Shown: positions 46,753 through 55,477, numbered from the stretch's first letter. The stretch: DNA of 64,000 bases from Sphingorhabdus sp. YGSMI21 (GCF_002776575.1 NZ_CP022548.1:3115001-3179000), one strand, 5' to 3'. The notes: generated from the letters alone by a model not told the origin. Program-made: numbers and translations.

Positions 46753-47753
46753 TATTCATCCATGTCATTGGCGATGACCACAGGACCGTTATAATGTTCT
46801 GCTATCGTGCCGAGATAGGGCATATGGCCCGGATTATTGGGTTCAATCCCGGCAAAATGGGTCACGACAACCGCCTTGACCCCTGCCCGCGCGGCCATTT
46901 CACCGACATCCTTCGGCAACAGGTGATGTTTGGTCATATGCGCCTCCATCCCCTTGGCTATATTGTCAGGCATATTCGGATTGGCGAGACGCACCAGGCC
47001 AATCATCATCTCGACATCCATCATTTCGGCGACAAGAAGATCAGCATCTTTGGCCAGTTCTTCGACCGCCTTGCTGGGTCCGGTGTCGCCGGTGTAGACG
47101 ATCGAACGGCCCGGCAAATCGAAACGGTAAGAAAGTGCTTCGAACCGCCGTGCCATTTCTCCGCCCGGCTTGAAGCTGTAATGGCTGTTCTTGCGCACCG
47201 AGACATTCATCCCTTCGAGCGCCACCTTATTCGTATCACGCAACTCGACAACCTCGACCTGATCACGCGGATTTGCCGCCGGGGCGCCCTCAACGCCATA
47301 ATTGGCAGTCGCCCCCGGGTTCATCGACATGATGAGCCCATCGATCATTTCCTTGGTGCCTGGAGGCCCGAAGACTTTCAGCTTGTTCTTGGGATTGGTC
47401 TGGAATCGCAAGCCCAGAATGGCAGCCAGGCCGCCCGTATGATCAAAATGCAAATGGCTGATGAAAACGCCTTCCAGCATCGTCGTCTGCAGTCCCTTTT
47501 TCGCCAACTGACCGGCGGACCCGTCCCCCACGTCGACGAGATAATTCTTCCCGCCGGCGACCAGAAGATTGGATGGCTGCGATCGCGTCGGGCTGGCAAC
47601 CGGCCCGCCCCGCGTCCCCAGTGTGACCCACAGCCCGGCATCAGTCTGCTTGGTAGCTTCCGACGGCGCATTTGACTGCTCCTGCGCGTGGGCCGGGATG
47701 GCGGCCAGTGCAACTGCACTGGCCAACATTATTTGCATCAGACGCATAGCCAA
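46749..47753 (-). CDS. Exported MBL-fold hydrolase
   Basis: A 334-residue metallo-beta-lactamase-fold protein with a clear signal peptide (MQIMLASAVALAAIPAHAQ), so it acts in the periplasm. The metal motif is ISHLHFDHTGGLAAIL (HxHxDH), with YTGDTGPSKAVEELA (Asp) and VVTHFAGIEP (His) completing the site. Family members include arylsulfatases, lactonases and phosphodiesterases. Its placement between the TonB receptor and the cytoplasmic oxygenases suggests it releases or opens an ester, lactone or sulfate before inner-membrane uptake. It starts 6 bases after the TonB receptor stop. Confidence 0.85.
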   Translation of the reverse strand: MAMRLMQIMLASAVALAAIPAHAQEQSNAPSEATKQTDAGLWVTLGTRGGPVASPTRSQPSNLLVAGGKNYLVDVGDGSAGQLAKKGLQTTMLEGVFISHLHFDHTGGLAAILGLRFQTNPKNKLKVFGPPGTKEMIDGLIMSMNPGATANYGVEGAPAANPRDQVEVVELRDTNKVALEGMNVSVRKNSHYSFKPGGEMARRFEALSYRFDLPGRSIVYTGDTGPSKAVEELAKDADLLVAEMMDVEMMIGLVRLANPNMPDNIAKGMEAHMTKHHLLPKDVGEMAARAGVKAVVVTHFAGIEPNNPGHMPYLGTIAEHYNGPVVIANDMDEY

Positions 47754-47759
47754 TTCTCC

Positions 47760-50306
47760 CTAGAAGTTGAATTTAGCCCGCAAACCATAGGTCCGGGGTG
47801 GCTGATAATTGGCGCCGACCACGTTACCGGCACCGAGTTGCACGACGGAGAGAACCGCTTCATCGGTCAGATTGCGAACATAGGCAGTCAACGTCCAGCG
47901 GTCATCAATATCGCCCAGAGTCAGAGCAGCATCCATGGTAAAATCGCTACCAATCCGGCTTTCGGGGATATAGTTGAAACCGACTTCCCTGGCACCGCGA
48001 TACCGTCCGTCAACCGAACCGATCAATCTCAGTTCGCCGAATTCGACCGTTTGCTCGATACCGATATTCGCCGACCATTTTGGCGAATTTAGAGCGGCCT
48101 TGCCGGAACAATCGACGTCATAGGAATCCGTCGCGAGGTCCTGGGTTGCATCGCAGGTCGTAACTGGCCGCAGCAGCTCAGGTGGATCGGCCGGATCAGC
48201 CAGATCAGTCTGGTTGAACATGTAGCTGTCGTACGTCGCATCGAGATATTGCACCCCGCCGCGGATTTTCGTCGTTTCGGTGGCAAGGAACTGGAAGTCG
48301 ATATCAGCGCCCTTGATCGAGGATTCACCGACATTGCGGGTATAGAATGAATTATTCCCGTCGACATCGACGCCCAACGCCGCAAGTTGCTGTCCTTCAT
48401 ATTTCCAGTAGAACAGCTCTAGGTTCAGCTCCAGACGATTGTCGAAAAAGCGGTTTTTCGAACCGATTGTGAAAGCGTCGATGAATTCCGGCGCATATTC
48501 TTCATTCCCGCGCGACGCGTTAAACCCACCGGCACGGAACCCGTTTTCAAAACTGGCATAAAGCAGGTTGTCGGGCGTGATGTCATATTCAACGGCGGCA
48601 CGGTACGTTACCTCGCCGTCGCCACCGGACCTCTGGATCTGGTTCGGCGTGATTATGAGAAGAGCGCCTGGTCCCGGCGGGAAATCACCGCCGACGTTAA
48701 AGGGTCCATAAGGGAACACCTGTCCGACACCATTGGGCCCGTTTGGATCATATGTGCTGATCGGCCGGGCTGGGAACAGCGCGGGATCAAACTGGCTTAG
48801 CGAATCCTGCAGCGTCAGACCGACAGGAATGGTTGGCACTTGTGGACAGAAAGGCGCGCGACCGGTGGGTTCTTCAAGACAAACACCCGTAACGGCAACG
48901 GCATCGGCCTCAAACTCGCGATTTTCGTCGGTATAACGGATGCCGCCAACGATGCGCAAACTGTCCGTTACGTTAAAGGTCGCTCGTGCGAATACCGCAG
49001 CGGATTCCGATTTGGATGTATAGGCATTGGCACCCAATGTGGCGAACTGGTTGAAGGAGTTAACGCCTTCGACAGTTTCATCAAAATAATAGCCACCCAC
49101 AATCCAGTCCAGCTGTCCGGCTGAACCGGACAAGCGCGCCTCCACGCTGAATTGTTCTGCCGTATCCTGGTTGATAGCCGCCTTGAACGGAGGGCCATTG
49201 AACTGGTTGTCCAGCTCGGAATGCCGATAAGCCGGAATGATGGTCAGATCGACGCCGCCAAGATCAAAATTCAACTCGGCGTTTACGCCAAAAAATTTGT
49301 CATTGCGGAAGGGGTATACATAATCCCCGTTATAGGGTGAATGCAGCGGCGCACCGGCAATTGTTGCGGTATAGGCATCTGCAGCCGGAGTGTGGAGCCC
49401 CGAATATGGCGCTGACACGGCATCCGGCGCAGCGTCAAACCGCCACCCGTTGACGGGCTGGTTGGCTCTTAGCGCAGGAACCGGTGGAATGATGTTATAG
49501 ACGCCCTGAATATTGGTACCGGCACCAACACCTTTTTGGGTCGAGTAATCCATCGACACGCGGAAGTTGAATACATCACTGGGCTCAGCGTAGAACTGGC
49601 CGCGAACAGCAAAATCCTTCGCATCAAATGTGCCGTCACTATTGTAGCCATCGTGTTGGTTGACAACTGCCGCCAAACGCAGTGCGCCAGAGTCAGAAAC
49701 CGGCACATTGATAGCAGCGGAGATATCGAAGGCATCATAATTGCCATAGCTTCCACTTACATAGCCGCTAAACTCACCAAGCTGCGGCTTGGTCGGGATC
49801 ACGTTGATCGCGCCGCCCGTTGCGTTACGGCCATATAATGTACCCTGCGGACCCTTGAGAACCTCAACCACCGCTACATCCAGAAAGGATGCGATCGTCG
49901 AAGAAGGGCGACCGATATAGACGCCGTCGATATTGAAGGCGACGGCAGGGTTGGTGTAACCATTATTGGTAAAGTTACCGACGCCGCGGACAAAATAGCC
50001 GGCATTAGCGCCGCCACCGGATGTGGTATAAAGCGCCGGCGCGATCTTGTTCAGCGCCGTCGCATCGGTGACCCCGGCCAAAGCGAGCTCTTCGCCGGTC
50101 GCCGCATTGATAGGAATAGCAGCATCCTGCAGAGTCTCCTCGCGGCGCTGCGCCGTCACGACGATCACATCCAGTCCACCGGACCTTTGCGCTCTTTCGT
50201 CGCTGGCGGAATCCTGAGCCGCGGCCGGCGATGCAAACATCGCGGAAACCAGAGCTATCGAAAGTGCGGCCTTGGATACGGACGCATTACATGTATGGAA
50301 TTTCAT
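47760..50306 (-). CDS. TonB-dependent outer-membrane receptor (catabolic cluster)
   Basis: An 848-residue outer-membrane active transporter. A signal peptide (ALSIALVSAMFASPAAAQ) leads to a TonB-box-like segment (GGLDVIVVTAQRREETLQD), the plug domain (ALYTTSGGGANAGYFVRGVGNF, VEVLKGPQGTLYGRNATGGAINV) and a 22-strand barrel ending in FNF. ATG 50306 is chosen at the signal peptide; the frame is open to 50387. The RREETLQDAAIPI opening is typical of sphingomonad receptors for aromatic or hydrophobic nutrients. As the first gene of the long minus-strand run it is the likely outer-membrane entry for the cluster substrate. Confidence 0.93.
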   Translation of the reverse strand: MKFHTCNASVSKAALSIALVSAMFASPAAAQDSASDERAQRSGGLDVIVVTAQRREETLQDAAIPINAATGEELALAGVTDATALNKIAPALYTTSGGGANAGYFVRGVGNFTNNGYTNPAVAFNIDGVYIGRPSSTIASFLDVAVVEVLKGPQGTLYGRNATGGAINVIPTKPQLGEFSGYVSGSYGNYDAFDISAAINVPVSDSGALRLAAVVNQHDGYNSDGTFDAKDFAVRGQFYAEPSDVFNFRVSMDYSTQKGVGAGTNIQGVYNIIPPVPALRANQPVNGWRFDAAPDAVSAPYSGLHTPAADAYTATIAGAPLHSPYNGDYVYPFRNDKFFGVNAELNFDLGGVDLTIIPAYRHSELDNQFNGPPFKAAINQDTAEQFSVEARLSGSAGQLDWIVGGYYFDETVEGVNSFNQFATLGANAYTSKSESAAVFARATFNVTDSLRIVGGIRYTDENREFEADAVAVTGVCLEEPTGRAPFCPQVPTIPVGLTLQDSLSQFDPALFPARPISTYDPNGPNGVGQVFPYGPFNVGGDFPPGPGALLIITPNQIQRSGGDGEVTYRAAVEYDITPDNLLYASFENGFRAGGFNASRGNEEYAPEFIDAFTIGSKNRFFDNRLELNLELFYWKYEGQQLAALGVDVDGNNSFYTRNVGESSIKGADIDFQFLATETTKIRGGVQYLDATYDSYMFNQTDLADPADPPELLRPVTTCDATQDLATDSYDVDCSGKAALNSPKWSANIGIEQTVEFGELRLIGSVDGRYRGAREVGFNYIPESRIGSDFTMDAALTLGDIDDRWTLTAYVRNLTDEAVLSVVQLGAGNVVGANYQPPRTYGLRAKFNF

Positions 50307-50392
50307 TCTTTTCCTCCCCTTTTGAACACGGTTTTTGCCGCTTGTACGCCGCGGCTTGATACCGTCTCGTGAATAAGCCAGATTCACGAATT

Positions 50393-50458
50393 GCGAAAAT
50401 CACTTTCAACAATAGTAATAATCATTTTCGCAGATAGGAAAAATCATTTGTTTATGTC
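50393..50458. repeat. Three iterated 22-bp operator-like repeats
   Basis: Units begin at about 50393, 50415 and 50437. Each carries AATCACTT or AATCATTT at the same offset (50398, 50420, 50442). Units 1 and 2 also form an inverted repeat: GCGAAAAT at 50393-50400 and ATTTTCGC at 50424-50431. Two-turn spacing suits cooperative binding of a regulator along one face of the DNA. Confidence 0.55.
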
Positions 50459-50460
50459 AG

Positions 50461-50485
50461 TATCCACAAATGTTATTTATGGATA
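50461..50485. promoter_or_regulatory. 25-bp palindrome upstream of the TonB receptor gene
   Basis: Arms TATCCACAAAT (50461-50471) and ATTTATGGATA (50475-50485) are complementary at 10 of 11 positions around a GTT centre. It lies about 155 bases before the receptor ATG and next to the iterated repeats. The size fits a dimeric repressor or activator operator. Confidence 0.5.
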
Positions 50486-50654
50486 GAATGGGCCGGAAAC
50501 CTCTGATATCGACGGCGATTTGCAGATTCCCGGATCACCGCTCGCAATTCGAAGCCTGAAAACCAGAAAAATTCGGGTGTTTGGTCCTGGGTTGTAATTC
50601 GGCAAAAGGCCGCGATCACTGCATATCTGGATCATTGCGAAAGGGTCCGCGCTG

Positions 50655-51572
50655 CTATGCCTTCGGCAACCCCATCGGCCTCTCACTGACTTGTTTCAAT
50701 TTCCGGCGCAGCCATATCAACGCTTCATCGGTTTCGCGGCTGGCGTGAAACTGCATCATCTCCTGCATCACCGGCAAACTGATCGGCGGCTCGGCGATGA
50801 CCAGCGAAGCAGCCGGCGCCACTTTTTGGGCCAACCTTTCATGCATCAGCGATAGCCGCATGGTACCCGGGATCAGCCAGGGCGCCTGTATGAATGACGG
50901 CGCTGTTATCTCGACCCGTCTTTCCAGCCCATGGATTTCCAAGGCCCGTTCGATGAAAGTATTGCGATGACCAATCTGCACGGCAATATGGCCGCAACCG
51001 AAGAAGCTCTCGGTCGTCAGGGGCATCTGCATGATCGGATTGCCGGACCAGCCCACGACGACATATCGCTCCTCGAACAACAGATCGCGCGGATGGTCCG
51101 GGTGCACAAAATCTTCCGGTGTCAGAAACAGATCAAGCTCGCCGTTGATCAACTGGTCTACCGTGTCGTGATTGGGCAGAGAGATATCAAGCCGCAAATG
51201 CGGAGCCTCGCGTTGCAACACGTCAAGCAAGGGGACGATCAGTACGGTGGTGATATAATCGGATGCCGCAATCTTGAAGCGGCGATCCGATGTCTGGGGA
51301 TCGAATCCCTTCCCGCTGGAAATCAGACTGCGCAACTGCATTATGGTCCTGGAGATTTCCGGGGCTAGAGCGATCGCCCGCGCGGTCGGTATCATCTTCT
51401 TGCCATGTTGCTTCAATATGTCGTCTTCAAAGGATTCCCTCAGCCGCTTCAGGGCAGCGCTCATGGCTGCCTGGGTGACGTTGAGGCGGTTGGCGGCACG
51501 GGTCACGTTGCGCTCCTGCAACAGCACATCAAAAGCCACCAGCAGATTGAGATCGAAATTGTCCAGCCGCAT
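50655..51572 (-). CDS. LysR-family transcriptional regulator (NodD-like subgroup), second copy
   Basis: A 305-residue LysR regulator with the HTH in residues 6-65 (DLNLLVAFDVLLQERNVTRAANRLNVT then AAMSAALKRLRESFED) and a substrate-binding effector domain. It lies on the same strand upstream of the 14-gene catabolic run, separated by the 348-base regulatory region, and is the best candidate regulator of that run. A short palindrome (51580-51594) lies 8 bases before its ATG and suggests autoregulation. The other LysR of the island is at 33592. Confidence 0.92.
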   Translation of the reverse strand: MRLDNFDLNLLVAFDVLLQERNVTRAANRLNVTQAAMSAALKRLRESFEDDILKQHGKKMIPTARAIALAPEISRTIMQLRSLISSGKGFDPQTSDRRFKIAASDYITTVLIVPLLDVLQREAPHLRLDISLPNHDTVDQLINGELDLFLTPEDFVHPDHPRDLLFEERYVVVGWSGNPIMQMPLTTESFFGCGHIAVQIGHRNTFIERALEIHGLERRVEITAPSFIQAPWLIPGTMRLSLMHERLAQKVAPAASLVIAEPPISLPVMQEMMQFHASRETDEALIWLRRKLKQVSERPMGLPKA

Positions 51573-51579
51573 TAGCGAT

Positions 51580-51594
51580 AGATAGCAGTTATCT
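51580..51594. promoter_or_regulatory. AGATA-N5-TATCT palindrome at the lysR start
   Basis: Perfect 5-base arms AGATA (51580-51584) and TATCT (51590-51594) flank GCAGT, 8 bases upstream of the LysR ATG at 51572. The position fits an autorepression site. The same 5-5-5 architecture with an ATA-N5-TAT core appears at 37842-37856. Confidence 0.4.
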
Positions 51595-51798
51595 AAGGTG
51601 GCTTAAACAGAAAATTGAATTGATGATCTTGTCGCTTACCCACTGACCCTGATTCTCGGCAGTATGCACATAGGCCATCGCCCAAGCGTCGTTTCGCCAA
51701 GCGTCGCTTCGCAGCGTAGGTCACCTGTCGCTCGTCAATTGCCCCAGGGCCCTGATATTATGCAAAAGCCTGGTACAAGCGGACCGTATATATCATCC

Positions 51799-53409
51799 CT
51801 AGTGGCCCGGCTTCCTCGCGCTCAGCAGACGATATTCCGACATCAGTCCCTTGAACAGACTGTAGCAACAGACCAGCAGTACCACGGTAAACGGCAGGCC
51901 ACTGGCTATTGCTCCGGCCTGCAGCGTCCCCAATGCCGTGGCACCGCCGCCGACCAGCAGCGCCGCTGCAACCATGCCCTGCAATACGGCCCAGAAGATG
52001 CGCTGTGCAACCGGCGCGTCGGTTCGGCCACCAGCCGTGATCGCGTCGATTACCAGCGAACCGGAATCAGAAGATGTTACAAAGAAGACTATCAGAAGAA
52101 GGATCGCGAGAGACGATGCGATAAAGGGGAATGGCATATTCTCGAGCATCTGGAAAAGGACCAGCGGCACTTCGCTGATACCGGCGGGTAATTGGCCGAC
52201 ACCTTCCTTCACCTGCTCGATGGCCGTCACCCCGAAGGTGGTGAACCAGATGATCGCGACGATCACCGGCACAATGAGCACCACGGTGAGAAATTGCCGG
52301 ATGGTCCGTCCCCTTGAAATCCGGGCGATGAACATGCCAACGAATGGCGACCAGCTGATCCACCAGGCCCAGTAGAATATCGTCCAGCCATGATACCAGA
52401 TCTTATCCTCACGACCGGTCCAGTCACTCAAGGGTATGGCATATTCCGCATAGCTGGCGACAGCAGTTCCGAAGCCCTGGAATATCTGCATCGTGGGACC
52501 TGCGACAAATACAAAGGCGAGCAGCAATGCGGCCAGAAACATATTGATGTTGCTCAAAAGCTTGATGCCGCCGTCAATGCCGCGGATCACCGAAATGATC
52601 GCCAGTCCGGAGATGACAACGATCAGCAAGAGCTGCGATGTCAGGCTCGCATCGACCCCGAACAGGAAAGATATTCCGGTGGCAGCCTGTTGCGCGCCAA
52701 AACCGAGCGAGGTTGCCAGCCCGAAAAGCGTCGCGATCACGGCGAGAATATCGATAAGATGGCCGGGCCACCCCCAAATCCGGTCACCCAATATCGGGTA
52801 AAAAGTCGAGCGTATGGTGAGCGGCAATCCCTTGTTGAAGGAGAAGAACGCGAGCGCCAGCCCGATCACGGCGTAGACCGCCCATGGCGTGAGGCCCCAA
52901 TGGAACACAGTCGCGCCGAGCGCCAGGCGTTCGGCCTCGGGCGTCAGCGCTTCGACATTGAGCGGTGTGCCACCCCAGTCGGTATAATAGGCCATTGGTT
53001 CGGCGGCACCGTAGAACAGCATGCCAATGCCGACACCGGCGGAGAACAGCATGGCTATCCATGAGACAATCGTAAATTCCGGCTTGGCCCCCTGCCCGCC
53101 CAGTCGGATTTTTCCTAGAGGAGAGATGGCGACCGCAACACAGAAAAACAGCACGAAATTCGTGGCAATGACGAAGAACCAGTCAAAATATCGCAGCGTC
53201 CAGGCTTTGGTTGTCTCGAGTCCGTCTTGCGAGATATGCGGAAATATCAACGACAGCAGCACGAACGCGATAATCAGAATGGCGCTGATGAAAAACACCG
53301 GATTGTGCATTTCCAGGCCGAATGTATTTACATTGTCCTGTCCTGCTTCATAATCGGTTTCATAATCCGTATCGACAACATCCGCTGCAGTTGTTTCCGT
53401 TCCGCTCAC
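51799..53409 (-). CDS. BCCT-family betaine/carnitine/choline transporter
   Basis: A 536-residue, 12-helix sodium- or proton-coupled transporter for quaternary ammonium or other compatible solutes. The BCCT signature region is YWAWWISWSPFVGMFIARISRGRTIRQF, with the aromatic box tryptophans in it. An acidic N-terminal cytoplasmic tail (about 1-35) may sense ionic strength. Its ATG overlaps the stop of the sulfotransferase gene by four bases. Whether the ligand is betaine, choline or another compound is not resolved. Confidence 0.92.
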   Translation of the reverse strand: MSGTETTAADVVDTDYETDYEAGQDNVNTFGLEMHNPVFFISAILIIAFVLLSLIFPHISQDGLETTKAWTLRYFDWFFVIATNFVLFFCVAVAISPLGKIRLGGQGAKPEFTIVSWIAMLFSAGVGIGMLFYGAAEPMAYYTDWGGTPLNVEALTPEAERLALGATVFHWGLTPWAVYAVIGLALAFFSFNKGLPLTIRSTFYPILGDRIWGWPGHLIDILAVIATLFGLATSLGFGAQQAATGISFLFGVDASLTSQLLLIVVISGLAIISVIRGIDGGIKLLSNINMFLAALLLAFVFVAGPTMQIFQGFGTAVASYAEYAIPLSDWTGREDKIWYHGWTIFYWAWWISWSPFVGMFIARISRGRTIRQFLTVVLIVPVIVAIIWFTTFGVTAIEQVKEGVGQLPAGISEVPLVLFQMLENMPFPFIASSLAILLLIVFFVTSSDSGSLVIDAITAGGRTDAPVAQRIFWAVLQGMVAAALLVGGGATALGTLQAGAIASGLPFTVVLLVCCYSLFKGLMSEYRLLSARKPGH

Positions 53410-55403
53410 TGTCGTGGCTCCATCTTTTTATTTCCCAACGCATCTTTCAACGGCTGCAAATGTGATTGATAGCGGCGCCACAAGTCGACACTCGCTCTGG
53501 TGATTGGCCGGCGCACTTGCTCGGAACTGGCAGTACGCACAGCGCGTTCGGTCTGGTGAAAATCGATACAGGCCTGCTCAAAGGGCAAATCCAGATGGTC
53601 GAGCATCCGACGGACCTGCCCGTCGAGATCGTCAAGCACATCTTCATGCTGCACCCGCAGGACAGCACCGGGCAGTACATTGTCCCAATGGTCCATCAAC
53701 CGAACATAATCCCGGTAATATTGCCCCACGTCCTGCAGCCCGTAAGTGAATTCCTGCCCCTCGGCGAACAGCTGCTTGAAACCGGAAAAGCAACAGGCCA
53801 TCGGCTCCCGTCGCGCATCGATAATTCTGGCATTGGGTAATATCAGTTTGATCAAACCGATGTGCCGGAAATTATTAGGCATTTTGTCGATAAAAAATGG
53901 TGCGCCACTCCGGTGAATTCGGGTGCTGTCGATATATTCCTGCCCCATCGCTCGCAGTTGTTCGGCGTCGAGGTCAAAAAGATTGTCGGGGTATAGAGAG
54001 TCGTTGCCCGCCTGCTTGGTCCGCCGCAGCCGGTGCGCGAGGGACAGGATATTGGGCAATTCCAGCGTACCGTCAATCTGGCTATGCGACGCCAATATCT
54101 GTTCCAGCAAGGTCGAACCCGCGCGCGGCAGTCCGAGGATGAAAATCGGGTCCGGAGCATCGCAGCCTTGGCCAGTGTGCTTGTCAAAAAGCATTTCCGT
54201 ACAAATCTCGATCTGGCGGTCAAGTTCACGCGTCATTTGATCGGCGTCATAGCGCGACTGCACGCGTTTCAACCGGTTTCCGCGATCATAATGGCCAAAA
54301 GACCTGTCATAATCTTCGCGGTCTTCATAGGCCTTGCCCAGCGCGAATCCGATATGGATCCGGTTTTGATAGCTCAGCCGATTGCCGGATTCCTGAGCCT
54401 CCATCTGGTGCAGTTCCTCGTCGCTGAAGCGATAGATTTTTAGGTTGGCCAACCCATACCATGCATCTCCATGACCGGGATCCGACTGAATGGCCCTCTG
54501 GTAGGACAGGACCGCTTCTTCATGGCGACCAAATGTCTTCAGCGCATGCCCGCGAGATGTCAGTGTGACGGGATCATCAGGCAAGCGGTGCAGGACCTTG
54601 TCAAACAGTTCCAGCGCCTGTTTATAATCTCCGGTCTGCATCGACTCGATGGCGTAGAGCGATTGGAAAACCGGATTGTCCGGTTGCCGCCGATAGAGAG
54701 TTTCGCTTTGTTGCAATGCTTCTGCAAATTTCTGACGTTTGCGAAGCACCTGGATATAGTCGATCCGTACCTGAATGTTATCCGGTTCAAATTCCAGCGC
54801 GCTTTCCAACAGGAAATCCGCATCTTCCAATATTCCGAGCCGCGAACCGATATCCGCAAGCAAGCGCATGGCCTCCACATGCTGGGGATTGTTTTGCAGG
54901 AAGCGCCGGCAGGCCGCCTCGGCCTTGAGCAGCTTTCCCTCATAAAGAAGATTCGCAATCACAACCAATGGCTTTGGCATATTGCCGATCCGCTGTTCCT
55001 GTCCGCGCATCTCCTTAGCGGCATCGTGATGGCCGCGGCTTTCGAGAATCTCGGCCTGCGCTCTCCAACTGGCCTGCAGCGCGGGATTGCATTGGCATGC
55101 ACGCCGATAGGCAATCATCGCCTTGTCCAGATCGCCTGCGGCCTTGAGGATATGACCTTCTTCCTGATGCGCCCGGCCAAAATCGGGAGACAGGCTCTTG
55201 AGACGTTCGACGCTTGCAAGAGCGCCATCGCCAAGACCCAGATAGCGCTCGCAAACCGCCTTCATGTAGAGAGCGTCGATATTTTCTGAGTCGGCCCGCA
55301 AGGCGCTATCCGCCAAGCGCAACGCAGCATCAAACTGCCCCTCATACATTCGGGTGCGGACCAGTTTCAGCTGCTCTTCGATATCAGGACCGGATTCTGG
55401 CAT
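53406..55403 (-). CDS. TPR-sulfotransferase fusion protein
   Basis: A 665-residue protein with about eight tetratricopeptide-like repeats in residues 1-370 followed by a sulfotransferase domain. The PAPS 5'-phosphosulfate loop is PIFILGLPRAGSTLLEQIL (about 418), and the 3'-phosphate region is ARIIDARREPMACCFSGFKQLF. Such TPR-sulfotransferases are common in sphingomonads and related marine bacteria; the acceptor is unknown and could be a protein Tyr, glycan or small molecule. No signal peptide is visible, so it is probably cytoplasmic. The BCCT gene overlaps it by four bases. Confidence 0.9.
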   Translation of the reverse strand: MPESGPDIEEQLKLVRTRMYEGQFDAALRLADSALRADSENIDALYMKAVCERYLGLGDGALASVERLKSLSPDFGRAHQEEGHILKAAGDLDKAMIAYRRACQCNPALQASWRAQAEILESRGHHDAAKEMRGQEQRIGNMPKPLVVIANLLYEGKLLKAEAACRRFLQNNPQHVEAMRLLADIGSRLGILEDADFLLESALEFEPDNIQVRIDYIQVLRKRQKFAEALQQSETLYRRQPDNPVFQSLYAIESMQTGDYKQALELFDKVLHRLPDDPVTLTSRGHALKTFGRHEEAVLSYQRAIQSDPGHGDAWYGLANLKIYRFSDEELHQMEAQESGNRLSYQNRIHIGFALGKAYEDREDYDRSFGHYDRGNRLKRVQSRYDADQMTRELDRQIEICTEMLFDKHTGQGCDAPDPIFILGLPRAGSTLLEQILASHSQIDGTLELPNILSLAHRLRRTKQAGNDSLYPDNLFDLDAEQLRAMGQEYIDSTRIHRSGAPFFIDKMPNNFRHIGLIKLILPNARIIDARREPMACCFSGFKQLFAEGQEFTYGLQDVGQYYRDYVRLMDHWDNVLPGAVLRVQHEDVLDDLDGQVRRMLDHLDLPFEQACIDFHQTERAVRTASSEQVRRPITRASVDLWRRYQSHLQPLKDALGNKKMEPRQ

Positions 55404-55432
55404 CTGTTTTTGGCTTATAGTCCTCGATGTCC

Positions 55433-55462
55433 GGGGAGGCCCGCCAAGCGGCGAGCCTCCCC
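55433..55462. terminator. Strong GC-rich hairpin between TonB receptor and sulfotransferase genes
   Basis: GGGGAGGC at 55433-55440 pairs perfectly with GCCTCCCC at 55455-55462, and the loop contains an inner CCGC/GCGG pairing. It sits 15 bases downstream of the TonB receptor stop on the minus strand. No U-tract follows on that strand, so factor-dependent termination or mRNA end protection is possible. Confidence 0.45.
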
Positions 55463-55477
55463 AAATGTTTCTTCAAC

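Larger units (their letters stand above)
34525..50306 (-). other. Putative 14-gene catabolic transcription unit
   Basis: Fourteen genes run on the minus strand from the TonB receptor (start 50306) to a Rieske oxygenase (stop 34525). Most junctions are overlapping or shorter than about 60 bases; the largest gap is 136 bases at 37753-37888, where an internal promoter is possible. The strongest upstream regulatory region is 50307-50500. The extent of a single transcript is an inference from spacing only. Confidence 0.55.
50307..50654. promoter_or_regulatory. Regulatory region before the catabolic TonB receptor gene
   Basis: This 348-base gene-free stretch separates lysR (stop 50655) from the TonB receptor gene. 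It contains three AATCAYTT elements spaced exactly 22 bases apart (50398, 50420, 50442), an inverted GCGAAAAT/ATTTTCGC pair, and a 25-bp palindrome at 50461-50485. It is markedly AT-rich compared with its surroundings. No protein-coding signal is seen here. Confidence 0.65.

Noticed and set aside
46749..47753. MBL-fold genes as beta-lactam resistance determinants
   Set aside because: The metal site alone does not imply lactamase activity; the gene context is catabolic and the sequence lacks class B lactamase hallmarks.
51679..51713. Short tandem repeat of CCAAGCGTCG between lysR and the BCCT gene
   Set aside because: Only two copies of about 15 bases with no periodicity beyond that; no functional claim is justified.
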